From Segetibacter sp. (GTDB lineage Bacteria > Bacteroidota > Bacteroidia > Chitinophagales > Chitinophagaceae): a DNA stretch of 35,299 nt. The position numbers and the translations under genes are program-made. The notes below the pieces were generated by a model. That model was not told where the DNA came from. It was given only the letters and a program-made list of their open reading frames with translations, and made no database searches. Each line of letters begins with the position of its first letter. The stretch's first letter is position 1. This document shows, in pieces, positions 16,056-24,085 of this stretch. The stretch is taken from the NCBI RefSeq assembly GCF_025963695.1, contig NZ_JAOQAH010000094.1, positions 1 to 35,299 on the forward strand, read 5' to 3'.

Positions 16056-16325
16056 TAATCAACTTCTCACATATGGCAAACACGAGATTTTCTTAATTCA
16101 AATGGTAGCTTTTTAGTTTTTAATTTTTTTTTGTTTAAACGTTCAAACGAGGCGAAGGTAAGCCTTGTTCTTAAAACTACATTAAAGTGCGTGTTAAGTA
16201 ATTGTAACCATATTGAAACAACCTATAGAACTGAAATTATCAGGGTAAGATGAATCTATGTTATGTACAAGCCAAGCAATTGGTTTTCAATTTTTCATTT
16301 GCCTCCTCGTTATTACCTTCGTGCC

Positions 16326-17084
16326 ATGCATAAAATTGTACTAATAACAGGGGTAACTTCGGGATTTGGAAAAGCTATCGCTGAAAAATTTGCATCGGGT
16401 AGTTGGAACTGTATTATTACAGGTCGTCGTGCTGATAAGCTTCATGCTATTGCTGATGAGTTGAGAGAAAAATTTTCGGTACGTGTACTAAGCCTTGTTT
16501 TTGATGTACGGCACAACGACGAGGTAAAGCAAAACCTGGGCAACCTACCAGATGAATGGAAGGACATAGATGTATTAGTTAACAATGCCGGCCTTGCTCT
16601 TGGCCGTGATACATTTGACAAAGGAAGTATTCACGATTGGGACACGATGATTGATACAAATGTAAAAGGGTTATTGTATGTAACTAAGGCCGTTGTACCA
16701 TACATGATCGCAAAAAATGCGGGACATATTATCAACATTGGTTCTGTAGCGGGTAAGGAGGTATATGAAAGTGGCAATGTGTATTGCGCAAGTAAATATG
16801 CTGTAGATGCTATCAGCAAGTCTTTACGTATCGATCTTCTTTCTCACAAAATTAAAGTTACAGCACTACACCCCGGTGCTGCTGATACTGAGTTTTCTTT
16901 AGTTCGTTATAAAGGTGATGCCGATAAAGCAAAGCAGACCTATGAAGGTTTTACCCCTTTATATGCCCAGGATATCGCAGATATTGCCTGGTATTGTGTG
17001 TCACTTCCTTCACACGTCTGTATCAATGACCTTGTAGTTACCTGCACCGCACAGGCAAATGCAATTAATTTTTATAAGGAGTAA
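16326..17084 (+). CDS. Short-chain dehydrogenase/reductase (YdfG-like)
   Basis: A classical SDR oxidoreductase of 252 residues, likely NADP-dependent. Landmarks are the cofactor motif LITGVTSGFGKAIAEKF (TGxxxGxG type, near residues 6-22), the GRRADKL segment whose Arg residues favour NADPH, NNAGLA, catalytic Ser140, Tyr153 and Lys157 (NVYCASKYAVD), and LHPGAADTEFS. The closest remembered relatives are YdfG-type 3-hydroxy acid/serine dehydrogenases, but the substrate cannot be read from sequence. I chose ATG at 16326: an in-frame ATG at 16263 would add 21 residues unlike any SDR N-terminus. The 3' end overlaps the convergent DUF5996 gene by 20 bp. Confidence 0.9.
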   Translation: MHKIVLITGVTSGFGKAIAEKFASGSWNCIITGRRADKLHAIADELREKFSVRVLSLVFDVRHNDEVKQNLGNLPDEWKDIDVLVNNAGLALGRDTFDKGSIHDWDTMIDTNVKGLLYVTKAVVPYMIAKNAGHIINIGSVAGKEVYESGNVYCASKYAVDAISKSLRIDLLSHKIKVTALHPGAADTEFSLVRYKGDADKAKQTYEGFTPLYAQDIADIAWYCVSLPSHVCINDLVVTCTAQANAINFYKE

Positions 17085-18015
17085 TAGGACTCTGGTACCA
17101 AGACAGGTCGCACTCTAGCGATTGCCGATCCCAACCAGCTGTATTTGCTGCGGCTTCATAAGTGCTCTGCAGAAATTGTAATAGTTTTTTTTCGGGATCT
17201 GCTGATCGCCTCACAGCTTCATACGGTAATACAAATTCAGCCAGTTGCTCATTAAAGTAACCCTCACCTGGCATTATCTCTTGTTTACTGAAGTCTGCAT
17301 TAGAGGGATAACAGTAGGCATAAAAAATGGCTTCCGAAACCTGTTCATTCCCAGGCCAGAAACCGCAGGAACTTAACTCATGCGAGTAAGCTTCCTGCAT
17401 TACTCTTACTGGCACATTAGGAGCACCACCGGGGTGCGCAGGCGCAGGTTTACCGGAGAAACGAGTTACTGCAAGATCGAAGCTTCCCCAGAAGAAATGT
17501 ACAGGACTACACTTGCCGGTGAAGCCGGCGCGAAACGTGGTAAAGACATTATGAATGTTAACAAGGACTCGCCAAAAATTGTTTACCTGGTCAGGATTGT
17601 ATGAACAATGTACTTCATCCTTCTCAAAAGGTATGGCCGGATCTACTTCATTTGGCTTTGCATGAATGGTAGTTTCAATGCCTGCTGCTTCGAGGCTTTG
17701 CATTACTTCTTTATAAAAACTTGCTACAGTTCTTGCATATAGCTTTATAATTATATTCTCCTCTTTACCACTTTGTATAATAAGTTGATGATTGACAAAA
17801 TCAAAATCAATCTGGAACAAACCATTACTGTATGGGATGCTGCCGGTAGTAAGCCCGGCGGGAGAAACATATAAGGTTACATGCCAGGAGTGATTGAGCC
17901 AGGGTAAATTACGAAGCCTGATTTTACCAACAATTTGTGTCCATAATTGTACGGTATAGAGTGTCTCCTTCCACTCGTTAAATTCTAACCGAGGCCATTG
18001 TTTTTTCCTAAGCAT
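17065..18015 (-). CDS. DUF5996 family protein
   Basis: A 316-residue soluble protein of the DUF5996 family, function unknown. Family-typical blocks are WPRLEFNEWKETLYTVQLWT at the N-terminus (about 7-26), the LPWLNHSWHVTLYVSPAGLTT block, SPVHFFWGSFDLAVTRFSG near 166-185, AYSHELSSCGFWPG, and LPYEAVRRSADPEKKLLQFL near the C-terminus. There is no signal peptide or membrane segment. The high content of Trp, His and conserved acidic residues suggests an enzyme-like fold, but nothing more can be claimed. It converges on the SDR gene with a 20-bp overlap, and no terminator lies between them. Confidence 0.85.
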   Translation of the reverse strand: MLRKKQWPRLEFNEWKETLYTVQLWTQIVGKIRLRNLPWLNHSWHVTLYVSPAGLTTGSIPYSNGLFQIDFDFVNHQLIIQSGKEENIIIKLYARTVASFYKEVMQSLEAAGIETTIHAKPNEVDPAIPFEKDEVHCSYNPDQVNNFWRVLVNIHNVFTTFRAGFTGKCSPVHFFWGSFDLAVTRFSGKPAPAHPGGAPNVPVRVMQEAYSHELSSCGFWPGNEQVSEAIFYAYCYPSNADFSKQEIMPGEGYFNEQLAEFVLPYEAVRRSADPEKKLLQFLQSTYEAAANTAGWDRQSLECDLSWYQSPITPYKN

Positions 18016-18258
18016 ACATTCAATTTACAATCATTTTAATAATTGCAAAAAGGAATTAATAAGTTTGATTGATGCAACGGCTGAAGCCGCTGATAAGAAC
18101 GATTTACCTGTGAGAGTAAGACACGACATCCCGTAGTGAATAACAAAACAGATGCCTTTTTTATATTAACAACGACTCACATTCATTCTTTTTGTGTGAA
18201 AATAATAGCATTTTTGAAAAGGTAAGGCCGTGTTATAAAATCACCCATAAACATTAAA

Positions 18259-18606
18259 ATGAAAAAACTTACAGCTATAATATTATTGATTTTACCTGCG
18301 TTTGGATTTAGTCAAATGATTAATGACAGCACTTATAAAGCAACGTCAGGGCAGGTATTTACAAAAGGGCAACAAATAAAGATTGGATTAGGATCAAGGG
18401 ATGATGGTTCCTTTAAATACATTGAACATGTAAACGCAAAAGGTGAAAAAGTGAGCTCAGACTTTGCAGCACAACCGGTAAAGCTTTGGAGTGTAAGAAA
18501 GCTAAAAAGCAAAGACACCGATGTTGTTTATGGTTTTTTTACAAATAACAAGAAAGTATATAGCATTAAACTAGATGCGGCCGTGTTAGCGAAAGAGCTG
18601 CAATAA
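18259..18606 (+). CDS. Small secreted protein of unknown function
   Basis: A 115-residue protein with a clear signal peptide (MKKLTAIILLILPAFGFSQ, cleavage probably near residue 17-19). The mature part is about 95 residues, rich in Lys, Val and aromatic residues, and probably beta-rich (for example QQIKIGLGSRDDGSFKYIEH). I do not recognise a family. The gene stands alone, and a bidirectional terminator shared with thrA follows about 110 bp downstream. Codon use resembles the neighbours. It is real rather than a chance frame because of its signal peptide and ordinary composition. Confidence 0.7.
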   Translation: MKKLTAIILLILPAFGFSQMINDSTYKATSGQVFTKGQQIKIGLGSRDDGSFKYIEHVNAKGEKVSSDFAAQPVKLWSVRKLKSKDTDVVYGFFTNNKKVYSIKLDAAVLAKELQ

Positions 18607-18660
18607 GGTAGCTAAAAACAGCGTTTTTGCAAATGAACCAGGTGCTGAAATAATTATTAA

Positions 18661-18690
18661 AAGTACAAGTGAGTGACACAACAATGTTGA
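18661..18690 (+). repeat. Dispersed repeat, copy 6
   Basis: AAGTACAAGTGAGTGACACA followed by ACAATGTTGA, in the GAGTGACACAAC subfamily. The 3' part CAACAATGTTG is a short dyad, also present in the copy at 27542. Confidence 0.75.
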
Positions 18691-18715
18691 GCCCGGCTCT
18701 GCTTCTTGTAAAACA

Positions 18716-18753
18716 AAAAAAAATCCCTGTTTACGATAGACAGGGATTTTTTT
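18716..18753. terminator. Bidirectional terminator between the small secreted gene and thrA
   Basis: AAAATCCCTGT (18720-18730) pairs exactly with ACAGGGATTTT (18740-18750) around a 9-base loop, with A and T runs on the two sides. It serves thrA on the minus strand (25 bp after its stop) and can serve the plus-strand gene too. Confidence 0.9.
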
Positions 18754-18777
18754 GAATGAGTGTAAATCCGGCGCTAT

Positions 18778-21222
18778 TTATCTTCCGGCTCGTATAATAT
18801 CCGCAAAGACACCAGAGGCTGTTACCTCGGCCCCGGCACCCGCACCTTTTACAACCAATGGCTGTTCAACGTAGCGATTGGTATAAAACAGCACAACGTT
18901 GTCTTTCCCGTACAGGTGATATAAATCGTGCTGCGGCGGGATCTGTTGTAAACCAACAGAGGCCTTACCATTGTTATACGACGCTACAAACTTTAACTTG
19001 TTACCGGCATTGTTGGCCTCTTGGTACAAGCCGGCAAAATGTGTTTCGTGTTTTTTCATTTCGGCATAAAAATCTGCCACACTTCCCTGCATGCAGGAGG
19101 GCGGCATAAAAGATTTGTTGGTTATATCTTCCATTTCTAATTGTTCCCCTGCCTCCCTGGCCAAAATCATAATCTTGCGCATTACATCTGTACCACTTAA
19201 ATCCAGCCGGGGATCAGGTTCGGTGTATCCCTCGTCTTGCGCGTCCTGAACTACTTCTGCAAAAGTTTTCGAACCATCGTAATTATTAAATACATAATTC
19301 AGCGTACCGCTTAAAACCGCTTCAATACGGTTTATCTGATCGCCGCTTCTTAACAGGTCGTTTAAGGTTCCGATTACGGGTAGGCCTGCACCAACGTTTG
19401 TCTCAAAGAAAAATTGCGCATTGTACTCCTTGGCCAGATCCTTCAATTTTCTATAGTATTCATACGGGGCGGAACAAGCAATTTTATTGCAGGCAACAAT
19501 AGATACGCTGCGTTGTAAAAGAGTATCGTAAGAATGAGCAATTTCGTCATTAGCAGTTACGTCTGCAAAGACGGAGTTTCGAAGGTTTTTCGAGTGGATG
19601 GTTTCAATGAATTCCCTGATATTCATTTGCACGCCTTGTTGCAGCTGTTCTTTCCAGTTCAACAGGTCAACCCCTTCATCAATAAACACCATTTTCTTGC
19701 TGTTTGCTATACCAACTACTTTTATCTGCATCCTCAGGTGCTCCTGCAAATAGGCCTGCTGTTGATATATTTGGGCAAGCAGTTTGCTTCCAACATTTCC
19801 GACTCCTGTTACAAATAAGTGAAGTTGTTTGTAGCTGGTTTCAAAGAATTCTTCGTGTAAAACGTTAATCGCCTTTTTTACATCGTTTCTCGAAATAACC
19901 GTTGAAATATTTCTTTCTGAAGATCCTTGTGCGATAGCGCGTACATTAACTCCATTACGACCTAATGCGCCAAACATTTTACCGCTGATACCAGTGTGAT
20001 TTTTCATATTGTCACCGACCAAAGCAATAATTGACAATCCCGTTTCTATAGACAGTGGCTCAACTTTTCCGGTTTCAATTTCATGTGAAAAAGTGCTGTC
20101 GATAGCCTGTTTGGCCCGAGACGAATTTTGCTGATCGATGCCTACACAAATAGAATGTTCAGACGATCCCTGGGTGATGAGAATAACATTAATCTTTTCC
20201 TGTGCAAGTGCCTCAAATAATCTTTTTGAGAAACCCGGTATACCTACCATACCGCTTCCTTCGAGACTTAGCAACACGATTTCGTTTACGCTTGAAATGC
20301 CCCTTATGTTTTTGCCATTGCTGCTACGGTTGCTTTCAATAAGCGTTCCTTCATCAGCAGGAGCAAATGTGTTTTTTATGCAAACCGGGATTTCCTTTTT
20401 CATCACAGGCTGAATGGTAGGAGGATAAATAACCTTGGCTCCAAAGTGAGACAACTCCATCGCTTCCTGGTAAGAAATACGAGGAATAGCTTTAGCAGTC
20501 GGAACAAGCCTGGGATCAGCAGTCATCATGCCCGATACATCTGTCCATATCTCAAGCATTTTTGCGTCTACAGCAGCAGCAATAATAGCAGATGTATAAT
20601 CAGAGCCCCCTCTGCCTAATGTGGTAGTTTTACGATTTTCGTCAAAAGCGATAAAGCCCGGAAGTACAGTTACAATATGATTGCTCTCTTTAAAATAAGC
20701 AGCAATCAATTCGTTCGAAGCTGAAAAATTTACCGTTGCATTTGTGTGATTATTATTGGTTCTTATCAGTTCCCTCGCATCTTTCCATTCAACATCCAGG
20801 TTTAACGATGCAAGCCTTGCCACAATAATGTGCGATGACAGCAACTCTCCATAACTCACAATTCTATCTTTGGTTGCGGCAGATAATTCCTTCAATAAAA
20901 ATATTCCGTTACAAATATCCTCCAGTTCGTTGCACTGTGTCTTTACATGACTTAGTATGCGGCTTTGCTGAATGACCGGCACAAGCGCTTTCACTGTTTC
21001 CATGTGTCTTGCTTCGGCAACGTGTAATTTATCTTTATACCCCTCGTCGCCCATCGAAGCAAGTGCTCCACATTCCAATAGCAGATCTGTCATTCCCCCC
21101 AGTGCTGATACAACAACAATTGTTTTCTCTTCTGTTGACTTTTGCTGTATTATGGTTACAACTTTTTCGATGTTTTCTGCATTTGCTACAGAACTGCCAC
21201 CAAATTTCAATACTTGCATCAA
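18778..21222 (-). CDS. thrA: Bifunctional aspartokinase / homoserine dehydrogenase
   Basis: A fused enzyme of 814 residues catalysing the first and third steps from aspartate to homoserine, toward threonine, methionine and (by the kinase) lysine. The N-terminal kinase shows KFGGSSVANAENI (residues 6-18) and LGRGGSDYTSAIIAAAVDA. Two ACT-type regulatory segments follow (about 310-460, for example GSSEHSICVGI and GSSERNISTVI), suggesting amino-acid feedback. The dehydrogenase begins with VTGVGNVGSKLLAQIYQ near residue 470 and contains NVGAGLPVIGTLNDLLRSGD, VLSGTLNYVFNNYDG and GYTEPDPRLDLSGTDVMRK. Starts at either of two adjacent ATGs. thrB and thrC, often next in line, are not here. A terminator follows. 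Confidence 0.98.
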   Translation of the reverse strand: MMQVLKFGGSSVANAENIEKVVTIIQQKSTEEKTIVVVSALGGMTDLLLECGALASMGDEGYKDKLHVAEARHMETVKALVPVIQQSRILSHVKTQCNELEDICNGIFLLKELSAATKDRIVSYGELLSSHIIVARLASLNLDVEWKDARELIRTNNNHTNATVNFSASNELIAAYFKESNHIVTVLPGFIAFDENRKTTTLGRGGSDYTSAIIAAAVDAKMLEIWTDVSGMMTADPRLVPTAKAIPRISYQEAMELSHFGAKVIYPPTIQPVMKKEIPVCIKNTFAPADEGTLIESNRSSNGKNIRGISSVNEIVLLSLEGSGMVGIPGFSKRLFEALAQEKINVILITQGSSEHSICVGIDQQNSSRAKQAIDSTFSHEIETGKVEPLSIETGLSIIALVGDNMKNHTGISGKMFGALGRNGVNVRAIAQGSSERNISTVISRNDVKKAINVLHEEFFETSYKQLHLFVTGVGNVGSKLLAQIYQQQAYLQEHLRMQIKVVGIANSKKMVFIDEGVDLLNWKEQLQQGVQMNIREFIETIHSKNLRNSVFADVTANDEIAHSYDTLLQRSVSIVACNKIACSAPYEYYRKLKDLAKEYNAQFFFETNVGAGLPVIGTLNDLLRSGDQINRIEAVLSGTLNYVFNNYDGSKTFAEVVQDAQDEGYTEPDPRLDLSGTDVMRKIMILAREAGEQLEMEDITNKSFMPPSCMQGSVADFYAEMKKHETHFAGLYQEANNAGNKLKFVASYNNGKASVGLQQIPPQHDLYHLYGKDNVVLFYTNRYVEQPLVVKGAGAGAEVTASGVFADIIRAGR

Positions 21223-21674
21223 GATTGTTTTTAAAATAAATAATTTGTAAGTGAAGTAAACCCAGGGGGCTTAATTACAGCTGAAGGCCCTGTGTTAATA
21301 TGATAACGTACGACCCCTAAAGGGTTTGGGTAATAATAGTTATAACAGGTAAAAGACATAATGAAATACCTGGCGGTTTTGGAGAAATAATTTGAACTTC
21401 TAGGTGCATTAAAACATTCTATTTTCGGCGTAAGATAGTAAAAAACTATTTCTTGTTTTTTTTGGGCAATAGTAACACTGTTTAAGCATCGTTGTGTCAC
21501 TCACTTGTACTTGCATGTCTTCATTCAACAATTCATACTCACAATCCGCTTGTTTATTGGTATAACCTTATCAGTACAACTTACCTTTTAAATCGGGCCA
21601 CGCTTGCAATAACGGCGATTAATGTTTAAGTTAACCAGACGATTTAAAATGCCACTTACAAGAAAATCAATTAT
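21223..21674. other. Divergent intergenic region thrA / SLOG-SLATT gene
   Basis: In 452 bp I see one copy of the dispersed repeat (21491-21512) and an imperfect CCCCTAAAGGG-type element at about 21314-21330. There is also GGCGATTAATGTTT near 21615, which recurs as GGCGATTAACGTTT at 33741. No convincing gene or threonine-type leader peptide is present. Promoters for both flanking genes must lie here. Confidence 0.5.
21491..21512 (-). repeat. Dispersed repeat, copy 7
   Basis: On the minus strand it reads AAGTACAAGTGAGTGACACA followed by AC, identical in its core to copies 3 and 6. It sits between the divergent thrA and SLOG-SLATT genes. Confidence 0.75.
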
Positions 21675-23837
21675 ATGAGTACCGATGCCATTGAAGTGCA
21701 AAAAATCAAGTTTGATAATGGCAACAGCGCGCTCGTTGTTTTGCCAGGCAGTGATACAACCACTGCAGATATAGTTACCAAATTTGAAAACATCATCCCT
21801 TTCAAAAAAGTCATCCTGATTTTAGGAGGAGCAGATGAGCTGGAGGTAAGTGAGTCTAATAAGGTTGCCCAATTGTTTGGACTTGGAATAGCCAGGGCAG
21901 CAGTGGAGGCTTCTGCAGTTATCATCGATTCAGGATCAGACAAAGGTATAATAGCCATGATGGGCGAAGGTGTGGCCGCACGTGGATATAAAACATCTTT
22001 GATAGGAGTTGCTCCTAAAGGTATCGTAAAAGACGTAAATGGCACCCCGGACTGGTCGGTGCTAGAGTCGAACCACTCGCATTTCATCCTTGTTGAAGGA
22101 GAAAAGAGAGGCAGTGAAACTTCAACAATGTTTAAGGTGGCTCAAGAGCTTTCGACCCCAAAAACGCAGGAAGAGATAAATAATAAAAAACACAGTTCGG
22201 CAAAAACAAAGAGCAATAAAGTTCCTGCCATTGCAGTATTGTTAGCCGGAGGACCAATTGCCAGGAAGGAAGTGTTGCGCGCCGTTCGTCAAAATCTTCC
22301 TGTTATAATTATTAAAGGAAGTGGAGGATTTGCAGACGAAATTGTTGCGGCATATGAAAGAAAGGACCCTTTAAAAGAAGAGCCTGTAATCGCCGAAATT
22401 ATTGCAGACGGCGAATTACACTTTCATGATTTGTCTATTCCGGTTAAAGGCATTGAACGACTTATTATCCGCGAACTTGGTATTGACAATGTATTGATGC
22501 AGGCGTGGGAAACTTTTGCCTTTTATGATCATAATGCCAATCTGCAACAAAAGAAGTTCAACAATATGCAGCTGAGCATTTTGTTCTTTGGAGTGTTCAG
22601 TACATTCCTCGTAATATACCAGCAAGTATTTGCTCCGCAGGATACCGGCACAGCAAGCAACCTGGTTTCTGCAGACGAATTGTGGAAGAGAGGATCGTAT
22701 TTCTGGTGGGGCCTGCATTACTTCTTAATTTTTATCCCAATCTTACTTACTGTATTGGTTACTGCGGCCAACCGCTTTAAGCAAGGGTCTAAGTCGCTGC
22801 TGCTTCGGGCAGGGGCAGAGTCTATAAAACGTGAAATTTTTCGATATCGCACCAGGTCAATGTACTACAATCGAAAGCCCGAACAACAGCTTGCGCAACG
22901 CATTGAAGACATTACGAGAAGAACTATGCGAACCGAGGTCAACTCCTCATCGCTAAAGCCTTATAACAGGGACGAAAAAGACAAGACGTTGCCTTCAGAA
23001 ATATTCTCCGGAGAGGGAGATGCTAAAGATGACGGTTTCAGCTATCTCGTTCCCGACCGCTACATTGATATCCGGCTAACAGACCAGGCCGAGTTCTACA
23101 GAAAAAGGTCGATAAAGCTTGAAAGGCAGCTAAACCTACTGTATTGGCTTACTTTTATTATAGGCGGCCTCGGAAGTTTTCTTGCAGCGATTGGCCTTGA
23201 AGTATGGATTGCTGTGACTACAGCATTAGTAGCTGCATTTGTAACATACCTTGGATATACGCAAACAGAGCGAACGTTAATGAAGTATAACCAGTCGTCA
23301 ACCGACCTTTCAAATGTAAAAGGCTGGTGGAACGCTTTATCCGCTGAAGAACAGGCCGCGCAAAAAAATATCGATTCGCTTGTTGATCACACCGAACAGG
23401 TGCTGCAGAGCGAGCTGGATGGTTGGATACAACAAATGCAAAACGCACTGGCAGAATTAAGAGACAATCAGAAGAAATACGACAAAACAGGTAAAGAAGA
23501 GGATGCGACAAAAGAATTAGCAGAGGGCCAATTGAGCAAAAGCGCTGCCACTCCTGTCAATCCAATTGCGAAGGAAGAAGTGACACCTGCAAAAACCGAG
23601 GACCAGACAGGAAAATCGAATATTGTTCTAAACGCAGAAATTGAAGAAAACAAGCAACCCCTGGAGACAGAGATTGGAAAAACGGTCGTTTCTGCTGACG
23701 GAAGCGTGAATGAAAATGAAGAGGCCGATACCGTGGACACTATGGTTGAAGAGGCTGACACTATAAACACTGAAGTTGAAGAAGATGAAGGGTCAGAAAT
23801 ACAAAAAGAAAAGTCTGAAACGGTTGAACCGGTTTAG
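21675..23837 (+). CDS. SLOG (LSDAT/TRPM-like) protein with two 2TM SLATT-like modules
   Basis: A 720-residue membrane protein. Residues 1-270 look like the prokaryotic LSDAT branch of the SLOG superfamily, a Rossmann-type nucleotide-binding fold also found at the N-terminus of TRPM channels. Features are VILILGGADEL, a glycine-rich loop IIDSGSDKGIIAMMGEGVA, and IIIKGSGGFADEIVAAYE. Then come two 2TM units, each followed by a helical basic stretch: about 300-320 plus 342-366, and 487-510 plus 512-531. The second unit (RKRSIKLERQLNLLYWLTF ... VTYLGYTQTERTLMKYNQS) resembles DUF4231/SLATT domains, predicted pore-forming effectors. The C-terminal 110 residues are Glu-rich and low complexity. There is no nucleotidyltransferase neighbour. 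It ends in its own terminator. The domain call is from memory of motif style; the effector role is a family prediction. Confidence 0.72.
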   Translation: MSTDAIEVQKIKFDNGNSALVVLPGSDTTTADIVTKFENIIPFKKVILILGGADELEVSESNKVAQLFGLGIARAAVEASAVIIDSGSDKGIIAMMGEGVAARGYKTSLIGVAPKGIVKDVNGTPDWSVLESNHSHFILVEGEKRGSETSTMFKVAQELSTPKTQEEINNKKHSSAKTKSNKVPAIAVLLAGGPIARKEVLRAVRQNLPVIIIKGSGGFADEIVAAYERKDPLKEEPVIAEIIADGELHFHDLSIPVKGIERLIIRELGIDNVLMQAWETFAFYDHNANLQQKKFNNMQLSILFFGVFSTFLVIYQQVFAPQDTGTASNLVSADELWKRGSYFWWGLHYFLIFIPILLTVLVTAANRFKQGSKSLLLRAGAESIKREIFRYRTRSMYYNRKPEQQLAQRIEDITRRTMRTEVNSSSLKPYNRDEKDKTLPSEIFSGEGDAKDDGFSYLVPDRYIDIRLTDQAEFYRKRSIKLERQLNLLYWLTFIIGGLGSFLAAIGLEVWIAVTTALVAAFVTYLGYTQTERTLMKYNQSSTDLSNVKGWWNALSAEEQAAQKNIDSLVDHTEQVLQSELDGWIQQMQNALAELRDNQKKYDKTGKEEDATKELAEGQLSKSAATPVNPIAKEEVTPAKTEDQTGKSNIVLNAEIEENKQPLETEIGKTVVSADGSVNENEEADTVDTMVEEADTINTEVEEDEGSEIQKEKSETVEPV

Positions 23838-23885
23838 ATTTATCAAAATATCTTTTTGTTTCTTTCCATTATAAAAGATGCAACC

Positions 23886-23917
23886 AAAACACCGGCAGCC
23901 CTTGCCGGTGTTTTTAC
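23886..23917 (+). terminator. Terminator after the SLOG-SLATT gene
   Basis: AAAACACCGGCA (23886-23897) pairs exactly with TGCCGGTGTTTT (23903-23914) around a 5-base loop, with a T run. It is 48 bp after the stop, so the SLOG-SLATT gene is a single-gene unit. Confidence 0.92.
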
Positions 23918-23944
23918 TTTTAACACCTCACCGTATTTTTTCTA

Positions 23945-23960
23945 AAGACAAATTTGTCTT
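23945..23960. promoter_or_regulatory. Perfect 16-bp palindrome upstream of the GS-like gene
   Basis: AAGACAAATTTGTCTT is a perfect dyad, 125 bp before the GS-like start and after the previous terminator. It has the form of a dimeric repressor operator. The regulator is unknown. Confidence 0.5.
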
Positions 23961-24085
23961 CACTCCTATCTAATCGTTTAAAAGTTTGCTGTACAGATTT
24001 TCGATTTTTAGAGATACAATTCAAAAATTACTATGACCTTTACTTCTACTATCAATGAAATTAAAACCCAAGACCAGGAGTCCCT

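Noticed and set aside
16263..16325. In-frame upstream ATG that would extend the SDR protein by 21 residues.
   Set aside because: The added residues do not look like an SDR N-terminus; the MHKIVLITG start at 16326 fits the family.
18060..18140. CGGCTGAAGCCG and a following ACACGACATCCCG stretch as a second repeat or small RNA.
   Set aside because: The stem is only 4 bp and no second copy was found in the window.
21231..21500. Minus-strand 89-codon frame upstream of thrA as a possible leader peptide.
   Set aside because: It is far too long, not enriched in Thr or Ile, and has no attenuator hairpin pair.
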